35,550 nt of DNA, taken from positions 1-35,550 of the forward strand of contig JARBJD010000538.1 in NCBI GenBank assembly GCA_033064195.1, written 5' to 3'. Below the pieces are notes generated by a model. The model made no database searches, was not told where the DNA came from, and saw only the letters and a program-made list of their open reading frames with translations. The stretch is from Blattamonas nauphoetae (Eukaryota; Preaxostyla; Oxymonadida). Below are positions 21,669 to 31,462 of the stretch, piece after piece (the first letter of the stretch is position 1; each line of letters begins with the position of its first letter). The position numbers were made by a program, and so were the translations under genes.

Positions 21669-22247
21669 TTAAATCAGTTTGGCGTCAACATCTTTCGTGC
21701 GTTCCAAATCTGTCGAAAAAGCTTTTGAATTTCGAATCCTGTGAACAGCATCTAATGACGCAAGCGAAAGAAATGATGTTTTGCCTGTTCCACTCAGCGG
21801 AGACTGATGTGGGAACGGTTCGAAACTGTCTGTCCCGGACAACTCTGTCTTTGGAGTGGAGAGATTCTGAGTCGTGAAAGATGGGCTCGAAGCATCCTCG
21901 ATGCGAGTTGGGAGGGTGGGCGAGAGTGTGCTTGTTTCGAAATGCGACTTGTTCAAGTTTTTCCATTTTCGGATCGGGGCGGATGGTTGGGAGAGAAAAA
22001 TGATCACTCCAAGCTCTGTCACATTCAAAAGGGCTTCTGTTTCCTGATTTTGTTGTGGGATGGTGTGGTTTTCCCCATCATCGGGTAAATTTGGGGATCC
22101 AACATTCTCACTTTTCGACTCTCGTAATCCAGAAATTAAATGAAGAAACACATCGTCAATCCGCTTCCGTTGCTTCTGTTCCACAATCTTGAGTGGTTTC
22201 TTGTCTGGGCGGGCTGTTTTTGATTTGTTCTTCGAACTCCATGTCAT
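21669..22247 (-). CDS. hypothetical Ser/Thr-rich basic protein
   Basis: From ATG 22247 (MTWSSKNKSKTARPDKKPLK) this encodes 192 residues: a Lys/Arg-rich N-terminus, a helix-like KRIDDVFLHLISGLRES, then a Ser/Thr/Pro-rich tail ending FSTDLERTKDVDAKLI. I do not recognise it. The first ~20 nt lie inside the 65-bp segment shared with 3754-3818, where the same MTWS start appears. The opposite strand has a competing small frame (22241-22378). Which strand is expressed cannot be decided from sequence alone. Confidence 0.4.
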   Translation of the reverse strand: MTWSSKNKSKTARPDKKPLKIVEQKQRKRIDDVFLHLISGLRESKSENVGSPNLPDDGENHTIPQQNQETEALLNVTELGVIIFLSQPSAPIRKWKNLNKSHFETSTLSPTLPTRIEDASSPSFTTQNLSTPKTELSGTDSFEPFPHQSPLSGTGKTSFLSLASLDAVHRIRNSKAFSTDLERTKDVDAKLI

Positions 22248-22291
22248 TTCCTGGGACCACCGAAAACCATGTTGATGATCCTCCGCCACCC
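22227..22291 (-). repeat. 65-bp segment shared with 3754-3818
   Basis: Its reverse complement matches 3754-3818 at 61 of 65 positions. It overlaps the start codons of two antisense frames: MTWS on minus and MSFPGTTENHVDDPPPP on plus. Confidence 0.75.
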
Positions 22292-22378
22292 GCTGATCCT
22301 TCTCGTCAATTTCGGGTGGATTTCAACAAGCTTCGCTCAGAGTTCTTGAAGCAGTTCGCAGAATTATCTCTAAACTAA
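22241..22378 (+). CDS. possible 45-residue protein or 3' exon
   Basis: From ATG 22241 this reads MSFPGTTENHVDDPPPPADP and ends FLKQFAELSLN, then a stop and AATAAA at 22382. The C-terminal stretch FNKLRSEFLKQFAEL would form an amphipathic helix. The antisense 192-residue frame overlaps it, so at most one of the two is likely to be real. It could also be the last exon of an unseen gene. Confidence 0.3.
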   Translation: MSFPGTTENHVDDPPPPADPSRQFRVDFNKLRSEFLKQFAELSLN

Positions 22379-22470
22379 CTCAATAAATGATGAAAAGTGT
22401 GATGATTACAATTCAAACTGGAGTTCTTCCAAACAATCTCGTTCTCACTCGTCCTCCTGTTCGGTATGCC

Positions 22471-23643
22471 TCATTCGTCCATCGGCACCTCGATTGCCCC
22501 TCCAACCATCTGCGGTTCGTCCACCACTTCGAGTGATTCGATGGTCACTGATTGATAGTCCAGATAAACAGCGAATCTGAAAGGAACTGGAATGTGGGAG
22601 AAGAAGGTTGGCTGTGTCAGTCCATCCTGCGACAGTTTGAGTGTCCTCTTTCCTTCTCGTCCGTCTGCCTCCAGCACAATCTTTTGTCCCACAACTCCGG
22701 CCAGACATGCCGTGCCACGATGGGACTCTTCGTCATTCTGAAGCATGTTTTTGTAGCCATAATTCGGAAGCCAGCCCGCTCCTCCCTTCAACGCTGGAAA
22801 CCACAGATTGATTGCGTTTGCAGTTTGGAAGTGCGCCACAATTCCAAAAGAGAAATCTTCTGAAGGATTTGTTGCAAGAATGAAGGTGAACCGAGCAACA
22901 ACAGGGCCAATTTCGAAGGAGACGAGTGAACCAGGCTGTTCATCTTCTGAGTTCGAAAAAGAGCCTCCATATCTGGCGATGGAGGGACTGACAAATTCAA
23001 TTGCTTGTCCGCCAACACGGAGAGCCTGTCTGGTCTGAGCTTCCTTCCGCCTCGCTTCCTCCGCTTTGTGTGCTTCGATCTGTTGTTCCATTTTGATGAG
23101 TGTGCATGCTTGATCTTCATTTTGTTTCATCAATTCTTCGAGTGTACTGGCTTGTTCTCCAGTCCGTCTTTTAAGCTCTTCCACCTCTCGCACCATCGCT
23201 TGGGCCTGCTCCCTTTCCATCAGCACAACCGGGCATTCCCTGACCGAGGTCAGTGTCGTGAAGCAGATTTCCACTCGCATTCGCACATTTTTTGCCAAAG
23301 ACACATTCTGTGCCAGTGACGAGAGTGACGAGTGGAGAAGGTGTTTGTTCACAATCGGGATGTCTGCATCGCATGTCTCCATTAACACCTCGTTCACTGC
23401 TCCCAGCAACTGCACCAAAAGTGCACTGTCGTCTCCTTCCTTCCAACTTCGAAGGACAGAAGGCACGTTCAGCCACGTCGAAGAATTCACAAACTCACGC
23501 ACATCTCTCACACGCCTTGTCAGCTCATCCAGCACAGATTGGAGTGTGTGTCCTTCCTGACAGGGCAGAAAGAGAGATTGAACAAGATGGACGAAAAAGA
23601 TAATGACAAACTTTCGTTTTTTGTGGTCGTTTTTCCACATCAT
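22471..23643 (-). CDS. SPRY-domain coiled-coil protein (5' end uncertain)
   Basis: The main exon 23556-22471 (361 residues) starts after an acceptor TGCCCTGTCAG with EGHTLQSVLDELTRRVRDVR. A short upstream exon ending NDVEKRPQKTK probably precedes it after a ~55-nt pyrimidine-rich intron; the true start codon lies further upstream or is lost. Residues ~130-190 of the main exon form a coiled coil (LMEREQAQAMVREVEELKRR, EELMKQNEDQACTLIKMEQQ). The C-terminal ~165 residues look like a SPRY/B30.2-type beta-sandwich (ARFTFILATNPSEDFSFGIV ... PVPFRFAVYLDYQSVTIESL). SPRY domains usually bind protein partners, and this protein is probably cytosolic. Coiled-coil + SPRY proteins are a large expanded family in oxymonads (recalled). 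A second, differently spliced SPRY gene follows on the same strand. Confidence 0.75.
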   Translation of the reverse strand: MMWKNDHKKRKFVIIFFVHLVQSLFLPCQEGHTLQSVLDELTRRVRDVREFVNSSTWLNVPSVLRSWKEGDDSALLVQLLGAVNEVLMETCDADIPIVNKHLLHSSLSSLAQNVSLAKNVRMRVEICFTTLTSVRECPVVLMEREQAQAMVREVEELKRRTGEQASTLEELMKQNEDQACTLIKMEQQIEAHKAEEARRKEAQTRQALRVGGQAIEFVSPSIARYGGSFSNSEDEQPGSLVSFEIGPVVARFTFILATNPSEDFSFGIVAHFQTANAINLWFPALKGGAGWLPNYGYKNMLQNDEESHRGTACLAGVVGQKIVLEADGREGKRTLKLSQDGLTQPTFFSHIPVPFRFAVYLDYQSVTIESLEVVDEPQMVGGAIEVPMDE

Positions 23644-24127
23644 TCTGAATGAGACACAGAAGAAAATGCAGGAAATGAGTGGAACACATAAATGGTGAAG
23701 GAAGAGAACACACGATCAAGATATCTGAGAACATGGTTTCTGATTTGATCCAACCACAACATTTTGGTTCATGAGACTGTTCCATCCAGGGTTCTTATGT
23801 TCATGCCTGGGATTTAGTCGATGAAAGAATCATTGATTCAACATTGCTTGAACTTGTTAAGATCGCCCTTTCTCTCCAGACCGATGAGAGAAAAAGCAAT
23901 TGTTTCTTGTGATGACTTGCTTTGTGGTCACAATCACCACTACAGACTTAAGACCAAACAAATCATGAAACGTATGAAGAAATGGAAATAAAAGCCGAAA
24001 AGACAGAATGAAGACAAGTCGCTTGGGAGAGATGACGCGATGAGTCAAATGACTCAGGAAATGGGAAAGGGAATTGGACAACATCCATCGGGAATGGGAG
24101 ACGCAGCATAATGGTGGGTTATGTCGT
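23644..24127. other. space between two SPRY genes
   Basis: It may hold the first exon of the downstream-reading SPRY gene (minus strand), but I could not fix a start. No repeat or RNA gene is seen. Confidence 0.35.
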
Positions 24128-25288
24128 TCACCTGAACTGCTGTGCCTTGACCAAAGAGGGAGAACTGAGCAAAATGAAAGATCGAACAAGACACACTCCA
24201 AAGCGGACAGGCGACGGGATTTCAGAAAAGTAATATCGTTGTGGCTTCCCATTGACAAAAAATAGAGCTGTTCCCTCATTTGAGGTATTGTCTATTTCGA
24301 TTCTGATTTCATCTCCCTCTTTAAGTTCAGCGGGTTCAGGCGTGAGTGAAAGATTGGCAATCGGTTGATGGGTGAAGGAACCATTCGACGAGATGCCAAT
24401 TGAGCCTGAGAAGATCAAAAAGAGAGAAAATACCTTTGTGCCCTTGGCCAATTGCTCGGTTTCTGTTTGGTGACGGCGATTTCGAGTGAACTAGACCATA
24501 ATACACGCTCCCTTCTGGAAAAGGGATGCAGAGACGAACAGAAAAGGCAGACCAGGCGGAAGCGACGAGATGGAGATCGACATCGACACAATTCCGGCCG
24601 AAATGGGCTGCTCGAATATCGCAGTGCCGACACGCTTGAGACCATGCTCGGTCCGAGTGATGGTGTTCTTGCTCGCTTTGAAGTCGCGGGGATGCGAGAA
24701 GACCATCGGAAGGGCGTTGGGATCGGTGATTTTTGAACGATTTGTGAACACACGAGAATGTGTCCAGAAAAGACACAAAACGAAGATGCACGACAGCACT
24801 ATCGGGACAACATGATGGCCAAGACATCGACATGAGATCCCGTGCGCTCTGTGGACACGTCCATGGTGGTCGTGAAAGCGAGAGATTCGCGGAGTTCGTT
24901 TGTCGTCCCTTGCATCGCGGTTCGATGGCTGATGGTTTGCTTTCCGATGATGAAATGCTGGCTCCCGAGAAAATGGCTTGTCTGTCATGTCTCGAAGCAG
25001 AGTGACACAAACGAGAGACGAATCTCAAATGGCTTCTGTCACGTCATCGTTGTCTCCAAGTGTGCTCAACGCCTCTTCAAGTGCTTCCTTGTTCAACATC
25101 TTCGCTTCAGAGTGGTGAGCGTTGCGGACGATTTGCGTCACAATCTGGAGGAGAATCTCCATTTTGTCCATCTCTTCCTCATTCCACTTCACCAGGAATC
25201 TCGGCAGAGCCTGCCATTTCTTCGTTTCAAGGACATCAAGGGAATCTCGGTTGGAATCAAGAAACGATTCGATAAAGCTTCCGATACC
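24128..25288 (-). CDS. SPRY-domain family protein, multi-exon (model incomplete)
   Basis: The first visible exon starts after ATCTCTCAG at 25289: GIGSFIESFLDSNRDSLDVL .. MDKMEILLQIVTQIVRNAHH .. EALSTLGDNDDVTEAI, a helical N-terminal region. The SPRY-like part lies in three exons joined by a 38-nt intron (24515-24552) and a 28-nt intron (24406-24433). It reads AIFEQPISAGIVSMSISISS-LPEGSVYYGLVHSKSP..GHK-GSIGISSNGSFTHQPIANLS..DEIRIEIDNTSNEGTALFFV..SPVRFGVCL. Both introns restore the family pattern across a frame change. The piece between 25025 and ~24690 is open in shifting frames (one reads HFIIGKQTISHRTAMQGTTN), and I could not splice it cleanly, so the gene may carry a frameshift. Role as for the neighbouring SPRY gene: protein binding, inferred. 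Confidence 0.6.
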
Positions 25289-25710
25289 CTGAGAGATGAT
25301 ATGGAATGAAAACAGCATTTCGTAAGAAAGGGAAACGAAATACTGAGTGGGAGGAATCGTGCGTCAAAGAGGCATGCTCACTATCACTGGACATCGTCGT
25401 CATGAGTCTCGACACCGTAGAAATGAAACCGAGACAGATTCAAAAAGATTGTGGGAATTCAATCTCGAATGGACGGAGACACCATTGTTGAAGAATGTGA
25501 TCGATGTCGATAATCCGAGACAGATGATCCCAGGAACCCTCGACTTGATTTGATCATTCACAGAAACGCCATCGCACTGTGTTTTGTTTCACGTCCGAAT
25601 TTCCAGTTTACCAGACATCAACGTGAGAAAATATCGAAAACAGCAGATAAGTGACACACAGAAGAAACAGAACGAGAAAATAAAGCGAAAATCCACAGAA
25701 TCCACGAGAA

Positions 25711-26211
25711 TCAGAGTCGCTCAAAGACTCCGCTCTTCGTTTGGTTCCGAGGACACCCTGCGGGGTGGTTCCACCTGAACATGTAATTGAAGTCAGATGA
25801 GCGGGTGGCGTTCTTCGATTCAAGTCGGTGGCACAGAACATCAATCGTGAATGTCGTCCCCGACTCGTACACCGCACGAACACCCGCCTGTCTGGTTTGT
25901 GGATCCCGCAAAATCCGGCTGAATTTGACGGTGTTCGCGTCTGCAACGGCAAAACATAAATCTGCCTGTCTTGGGACAGCGATCGCCATTGCGTTCTCCC
26001 GGTGCTCACATTCATGCTCGCCCTGAAGTACACTCATGAAATTGTAGTGTATAACTTCGTCTGACAATTCCAATGAGTAGTCTTCTCTGAGAGGGGATTT
26101 ATGTGATGAATAGAAGAGGGCAAACTCTTTGCGAGTAAGTTGTTCAATGTGGAAGGTTGCGCCGTCAACCTCCAGAGCAACGATGATAGATGAGAGAAGA
26201 AGAGTGAACAT
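25711..26211 (-). CDS. secreted protein with MRH (mannose-6-phosphate-receptor-homology)-like domain
   Basis: It begins MFTLLLSSIIVALEVDGATF, a clear signal peptide. The body has four cysteines spaced as in MRH/Atg27-type domains: GEHEC, ADLCFAV, a central DPQTRQAGVRAVYESGTTFT, then IDVLCHRLES and FNYMFRWNHPAGCP. The ending [Y/F]-x-F-x-W-x(4)-G-C-P is the best diagnostic. Family members bind mannose-type glycans or act as cargo receptors in the ER/Golgi/endosome. The frame ends 12 residues after GCP without a membrane span. A hydrophobic stretch (GFCGFSLYFLVLFLLCVTYL) follows in another frame and could be a spliced membrane anchor, but I found no splice that keeps the last Cys. A transposon-like terminus (26226 onward) lies only 15 bp upstream of the ATG. 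Confidence 0.6.
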   Translation of the reverse strand: MFTLLLSSIIVALEVDGATFHIEQLTRKEFALFYSSHKSPLREDYSLELSDEVIHYNFMSVLQGEHECEHRENAMAIAVPRQADLCFAVADANTVKFSRILRDPQTRQAGVRAVYESGTTFTIDVLCHRLESKNATRSSDFNYMFRWNHPAGCPRNQTKSGVFERL

Positions 26212-26225
26212 GATGAGAAGGTAGA

Positions 26226-26400
26226 TACAGGGTGGCCCAAAAGTCTGAAAAGAAAAGGGGCCGATCGCGACAAAGACTCACTTGTTGGCACTCAAACAGG
26301 GATTTCTTGCCAATGATGTTGAGGGTTATGATGTTAAGTTGTCCTGTCCTCCTCGCTCTCTGTCCGTCCTCCACTTTTTCTTGTCCTATTTTGAAAATGA
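26226..26400 (+). mobile_element. mariner-like terminus (left, facing right)
   Basis: It starts TACAGGGTGGCCCAAAAGTC, preceded by the MRH gene start on the minus strand. The form TA + CAGGGTGG.CC is typical of Tc1/mariner-type ends with their TA target site. About 100 bp inward it has ATGATGTTAAG followed by TGTCC boxes (26338-26385). The same order is found, inverted, at 31144-30950. No transposase is recognisable. Confidence 0.6.
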
Positions 26401-26809
26401 GAGAAACTTGCGAATTTTTGACATTTGTGGTGATAATTATGAATTTTAAGGTTGTTTTTGGCTTCATTTAGCAATTAAAATGATTATTAACCGATTTCTT
26501 CATAACTATTACCTTGCGGGTTGATCATGATCAGGATCATCTTAAAGGATCTTTCAAAATCAGATGACAACAAAAGAAGTATGAATGAACAAAATAAATG
26601 CGATTTGATGTCTGCTCCGTTGTACAAAGTCCGACATGGAAGCAGGAGGGCTCCTTCTCAATTACTGTGTCATCCATGCCATTAGTCAGAAGTTCTGAGT
26701 TCGATCGGAGTAGTACCAAAAGAGAGACGATGGGAAGCGATGAGATGAGTTGTTGCGATGTTCCTAGCAAGAACTGTGAGTCGGGCTGCATTGAATTGGG
26801 AATCAGACC

Positions 26810-26879
26810 GTCCATTGTGCGCCCTCCTCACTCCGTCCATTGTTCGCCCTCCTCACTCTGTCCATTGTTTTCCCAACTC
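26810..26879. repeat. 25-bp tandem repeat, ~2.7 copies
   Basis: GTCCATTGT(g/t)CGCCCTCCTCACTC starts at 26810 and 26835; a partial third copy starts at 26860. It lies just past the stop of the minus-strand Pmp-like remnant and is a small local expansion. Confidence 0.8.
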
Positions 26880-26904
26880 CATCCACACTCCCACTTTCGT
26901 TGTG

Positions 26905-28240
26905 TCACCCATCCGAACAATGGATGTTTCGACGGTGCGAAGGGACATACGACAGATTCGGCGAAATCTCTTCTGACAACTCATCGTTCGATGAAGGTGT
27001 TGATTGCGGTCCAACGAATGTTCCTTCTTTCAGTGTCAACGTCGAGTTCCGAGCTGAGAGGACCACGAACGAAGGAGAGAGTGAGTCAATCAGAATGCCA
27101 ACATCTCGAATCTCCAGTGTCAATGATGACACAATAATCATTCCTGATTTAATTTGTTCACAAGCAGACGATGGAATGTGGAGCTTCGGGTCAATATATC
27201 CAAATGTAGTGAGGAGGGCCTCCATCCCATTCTCAATCCGAATTGGCGATCCAAGTGTCGCTGAATGAATAATCCCAATCGTTGGTATCCGAACTCCAAT
27301 CTCACACACAATCTCCCAACCAACTTCCACGGACGAGCAAGGACGAGATGATTCTCCACAGAACCGACTCGTTTCTCCGGTTTGCTCATCCCCATACAGA
27401 CACAGAGAATCTTGTTTCTTCGGAGTCATGAATGAAAGCGTGACATTCACGTCAATTCTCGAATCTTGATTTGTGGAGTAGTCCAGTTGGATCTCGGACG
27501 ATTCTGCGGATAAGAGCACAGCTGTTCCTGATCCACTTTCAGCTGTTTCGAACCTCACTTCACCTGTTGGTTGACCCAGTGCACGCAATCTCAGTTAAGC
27601 GAATAGCTGTGGCCATCTTTCAAAGCTGCTCCCTCAATCGGATACAGTGCGAGAGTGGAGAGAGTGAGAGTTGTCGAGTTCAGTCCATCTGCGTCGCTTG
27701 ACTCCAACTTTCACCAGTCGAGATGGTTCTGCAATAATTTCGATCGAGTTTGCTTCGAACAACAGCTCGGTTGTGTTGTCTCTCTTCCTGAACGAGCTCA
27801 CCTCGTATCTCTCTCCATATTCTAGCTCTGCCGAATCAAATGGACGTAAAAACGCTGACATTTCCCAGAATCCCGAAGTACTGTTCAATTGCGTCTCAAC
27901 TGTGTGCTTCAGAGTCCCAAAAATGCTCAGCCCAACTTTGTATGTCGAATTTTCATCCAACACTCGTCCAGTCATTTCCAACTTCACCGTCTTCATCGTT
28001 TCATCCGTGTCTTTCAAGTCATCTTCAGAAGATGAGTCGGCTCAGCAATCGTTGTGAACGACATGTCTCCCAAACACAACACTTTCACATCAATCTTCTT
28101 CACGTTCGATGTTGTTCTGTTGTCAAACAGGCTTCCTCCAAGTTTTCCTTTTGCTGGACTGAACACAACATCAATCGTCACTGTCTCTGTTCCATTCACT
28201 GACAGTGTCACTTTGTGAGTTCCTGAAAGATTCACTCCTT
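26905..28240 (-). pseudogene. C-terminal part of a Pmp-like surface protein gene (decayed)
   Basis: Consecutive minus-strand frames carry the Ig-like repeat pattern of the family in order: GTHKVTLSVNGTETVTIDVV..MSFTTIAEPTHLLKM, then MKTVKLEMTGRVLDENSTYK..LEYGERYEVSSF..IIAEPSRLVKV, then TLALYPIEGAALKDGHSYSL, then GEVRFETAESGSGTAVLLSA..FMTPKKQDSLCLYG and further to 26905. Reading passes between frames at ~28015, ~27640 and ~27590. The first change could be a short intron; the later ones look like frameshifts. The repeats match the TIG-like part of the 14095-17205 protein in style. With the N-terminal piece at 28755-29662 it forms the two ends of one gene whose middle is gone. Confidence 0.6.
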
Positions 28241-28396
28241 CAGGCTGATCCTGCCTATCTTCAGTGTTTCGTCATATTCTGGTTCGTGGAGTGTTGTCAG
28301 ATAATCATCAGCAAATATGCTTCCTTTTGTAGCATATGTTTTGAGAGGTTGGACGACGCTGTTTGCTTGAAAGTCGTGAGCGAAATCACCATCAGA

Positions 28397-28516
28397 GATC
28401 ATGTTCCTCCCTCCCTGCGCGATCATGTTCCTCCCTCCCTGCGCGATCATGTTCCTCCCTCCCTGCGCGATCATGTTCCTCCCTCCCTGTGCGATCATGT
28501 TCCTCCCCTTCATCCC
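28397..28516. repeat. 24-bp minisatellite, ~5 copies
   Basis: GATCATGTTCCTCCCTCCCT plus GCGC repeats about five times with almost no variation (one GTGC unit, last unit partial). It sits between the two halves of a Pmp-like gene remnant. The design GATCAT + CCTCCC is the same as in the large array at 2195-3452, although the units differ. Confidence 0.95.
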
Positions 28517-28754
28517 TCCCTCCGTCCTCCCTCCATCGTCAGTGTGTGTGAACTATAATCTGGTTGATCTCTTCTGTCATGTTGAGAAACACCCCTCCCC
28601 TTTCCCTGTCTGCTTGATCGTTTTGAAGTGACATCAAGCACTCCTTTCGAGAGTAAAACTCCCTTTGCTCACCACAACAACCTCACTTGACACTTTTTTG
28701 AGACGGATCGGAGCTGTAGACAGATCGATGTGGGCTTGGATGATTGACAATCAA

Positions 28755-29662
28755 TCATGTGTTGTTCAAAATTTGGCTCATCTCCGCGCTGTTGATTCGA
28801 GGATAGAATGCTCCGTTCATTGGAGTTGCTTCACAATGTGAGAGATACTTGTGACGACGTTTGTGGTGGTATTTGTGGCTTGTCCATTGCCCTGAGCTTG
28901 GCGGTTTGCAGTCTTTGATGATGCTCTTTCGGATGGTGACATCTGTCGAAGTCGTGATTATTGGGGATGTGTAGGTACCGCCGGGACATGTATAAACGGC
29001 GTTTGATTGTGTTGTGTGGAGGAAGGGGTTGTTGGAGAAGAGGAAGGACTTACCGAGGTTGATGTCGCTTGTCGTTGTCCTGTAGAATACTCCATGCACA
29101 TACTCAGTCTTTGTGTTCAACAATCGAGTCTTTCCTGTAAGAGTGGTCAGATACGTATGTATTGTGGGCATTTTCGAGGTTATGCAGAAGCAGGAGGACG
29201 ATTGCACCGAATCTGACTCCGTTTGTCTGTTTATGACATTGGGGAAATACCAAAATGGCGTAAATCGTTGAGGGATGCTGATATCAGGCTCACAGTTCCG
29301 GTTGAGCATTAACTTTCCACAAGAAGAGGGAAAATCGGCATTTCTGATTGACGACGAGGAGTCAGCCGTTCCAAGACGATGCCCCAATTCTACGAAATGA
29401 ATTGATGAATTACATGTGGACATAGTTGAGTTAGTCAGAAACAAGTTGGTTGAAGTAGCATTGGAGCAGTTCTGTCGAGGTTGGAAATGATGGTGAAGTG
29501 GATGTCATGAGATAGGTCGAAATGAGTATGAATTGATAGCCGTGGAGGCGAATTGATAGTAAGATCCTCGCAAAAAGAAATATTGAGGGAAGATGATTGC
29601 GAGATTGCGCTGTAGTTGGATGTTGAGTGAGAGATCAAGGATAAGAATAGTAAAATGAACAT
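28755..29662 (-). pseudogene. N-terminal part of a Pmp-like surface protein gene
   Basis: 29662-29435 begins MFILLFLSLISHSTSNYSAI, a strong signal peptide, followed by Ser/Thr-rich sequence. 29444-28755 continues in another frame with YTCPGGTYTSPIITTSTDVT and IRKSIIKDCKPPSSG, resembling the first beta-helix turns of the family. The frame change near 29440 could be a small intron, but no clean donor/acceptor stands out. The reading stops at 28755, before the 24-bp minisatellite. Its partner is the C-terminal piece at 26905-28240. Whether this is still transcribed is unknown. Confidence 0.5.
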
Positions 29663-30489
29663 TCTTGGCCTGAATCGAAGACGAATGATGTTGTGAATCT
29701 GTTGAAGGCTAGGAGGGTTGCAGAAATGACATATAGGCCGCTAAACTGGCACACTTCTGTGCCGAAGTGACTTCTCTGGAGATGTGGCATTAGAAGGTGT
29801 TGAAGAAGGGTTAGGATGGGGATGTCTGTTGTGGAATGAGAAAATGATCGATAATGAAGAAAAACCTTGTGTTGGTCACTATGCAATGAGGATTGGACAG
29901 ATGGCATTTGGACATCATTTTGATGATTAGGACGTTAAGGGGTTGGATAAACGAGGTGATATCGGCAGAATAAATCCAAACAACAGGTGTTTTCGGTGAC
30001 GCTGCTGGATAAGAGGCTCGGGAGCACATCCTCACGACCTCCATTTCAGACTTGTGTGTGATCAAGATATCTACTCCGAACCAAGTGAGGGAAATAGAAA
30101 AATACGAGTGTTAAAACAATGGAGAGGTATACTGAAATACTGAATCTTTCATATCTCATTTAGTTCTGTTCATATCAGATCCGGTGTGATCAAGACATCA
30201 ATTCCAGACTAATGAAGAGTAAAACACGGATAAGTTGACAAAAGCAATGGACATTCACACTGATATTTTGATATAGGCGTCTATCAAATCAGTTTGAAAT
30301 CATTGACAGAGAAGAGAAGAGGAAATGACGGGTTGTGAAGATCTTCACAACTTTTGGTACGATGGAGACAAAAACTAGTGATAACCAGAAAAAAGAAGTG
30401 TTGAATAGAGTACTGACTTCAAATCACTGTAAGACAGGTCCTGAAAGAAAATGTCAGACAAAAACAGCCTGAGATGGGGAAGAGGATCA

Positions 30490-30517
30490 GGACAAATCGG
30501 ACATGTCCGATTTGTCC
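30490..30517. repeat. 28-bp perfect palindrome of GGACA boxes
   Basis: The half-site GGACAAATCGGACA (30490-30503) is followed immediately by its exact reverse complement TGTCCGATTTGTCC (30504-30517), with no spacer. A further direct copy, GATTTGTCC, follows at 30518. It could be a protein-binding site or a cruciform. Confidence 0.85.
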
Positions 30518-30641
30518 GATTTGTCCTCTTTTGAGATAAGTACATAAGTTGGATGAACTAATTGAGAGAAAGTTCCAGTGTGAATATAAGGTGCTTGTCC
30601 GATTTGTCCTCCTCTTTGTCCTCTCTTGGGCCGATCGTCCT

Positions 30642-30665
30642 CTAAACTCCTAATTAGGAGTTTAG
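30642..30665. repeat. 24-bp perfect palindrome
   Basis: The half CTAAACTCCTAA (30642-30653) is followed by its exact complement TTAGGAGTTTAG. The central CTCCTAATTAGG also precedes the hairpin at 3694-3721. An imperfect GAGCC..GGCTC stem follows at about 30673-30688. Confidence 0.85.
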
Positions 30666-30949
30666 GAGACAGAGCCCCTACGGCTCGTGATTCACCACCA
30701 AAACGATTTTCACAAACTTTAACGCCCTTTTTAATGTCATACGATGGATATGATCGATTATTGAAGGATCAAATTTGCTATATAGTCAAATAATTCGATG
30801 ACAAAAGTGTGGGGAGAAGAAACTTCTTTTCAGACATTTTGAAGCATACTCTGTCATTGTCCAGGTCAGAATGGAGACAGCGAGTGTTTCAAGAACAGAG
30901 AGAAGGTGAATTCAGATGAAATTGAGGCAAACAAAGCTGACTTTCCGAG

Positions 30950-31144
30950 GAGGACAGGACCCCTGTCCTCTGTCCTCACGATTTGGTCCTTTGTCCGTCC
31001 TCTTAACATCATAAGTTGAGGGGAGATAATATGATGAGAATGCCAGTTACGTTGTGAAAAAGAGAAATCATGATAAAGCTTCGAATCTGTCAAATCAGTC
31101 GTTGATCGGCCCTTTCTTTTTTCAGACTTTTGGGCCACCCTGTA
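30950..31144 (-). mobile_element. mariner-like terminus (right, facing left)
   Basis: Read on the minus strand from 31144 it starts TACAGGGTGGCCCAAAAGTC, then CTGAAAAAAGAAAGGGCCGATC, closely matching the left copy at 26226. Inward it also has ATGATGTTAAG and then GGACA boxes, with a GAGGACAGG / CCTGTCCTC stem near 30950-30975. The pair faces inward over 4.9 kb. They may be the two ends of one element or two separate copies. Confidence 0.6.
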
Positions 31145-31462
31145 CAAATTTGATCGAAGCCATTATAAGTGCAATTATTGAACCAGAGTTCGTGTCCAAT
31201 CAAAATTGAACAGTTGTGGTTTGAATTGAAATGAAAACAATGATTTCCTGATTTTCCCCCGATTTTGGAATTCTCCGATGGAAGTCTCGGAGAAACTTAC
31301 TGAACGAATATGAACAAGTAACAGTGAAAGGAAGCTGCATTGAGAACGGCGAACCCAAAAGATGAATCTATTTCCGCTCAGTTGGAATGGATAGGAGATG
31401 GCCTGTTCGTCTGTGTGAGCTGTCTGAACATCCTCCTAAAATAGATGGAGCGAGTGTCGATG

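Larger units (their letters stand above)
29663..31462. other. 1.8-kb gene-free, repeat-rich region
   Basis: No supported gene. It holds a diverged ~130-bp tandem repeat (about 30058-30320: TGATCAAGATATCT.. and TGATCAAGACATCA..), two perfect palindromes, GGACA boxes, and the right-hand mariner-like terminus. 31145-31462 shows nothing recognisable. Confidence 0.5.

Noticed and set aside
25608-25760. Possible membrane anchor for the MRH protein in another frame
   Set aside because: The only splice that joins it in frame removes the conserved final Cys-Pro.
28232-28513. Minus-strand frame with repeated GGRNMIAQ
   Set aside because: It is the translation of the 24-bp minisatellite; the flanks do not match the Pmp-like pattern in that frame.
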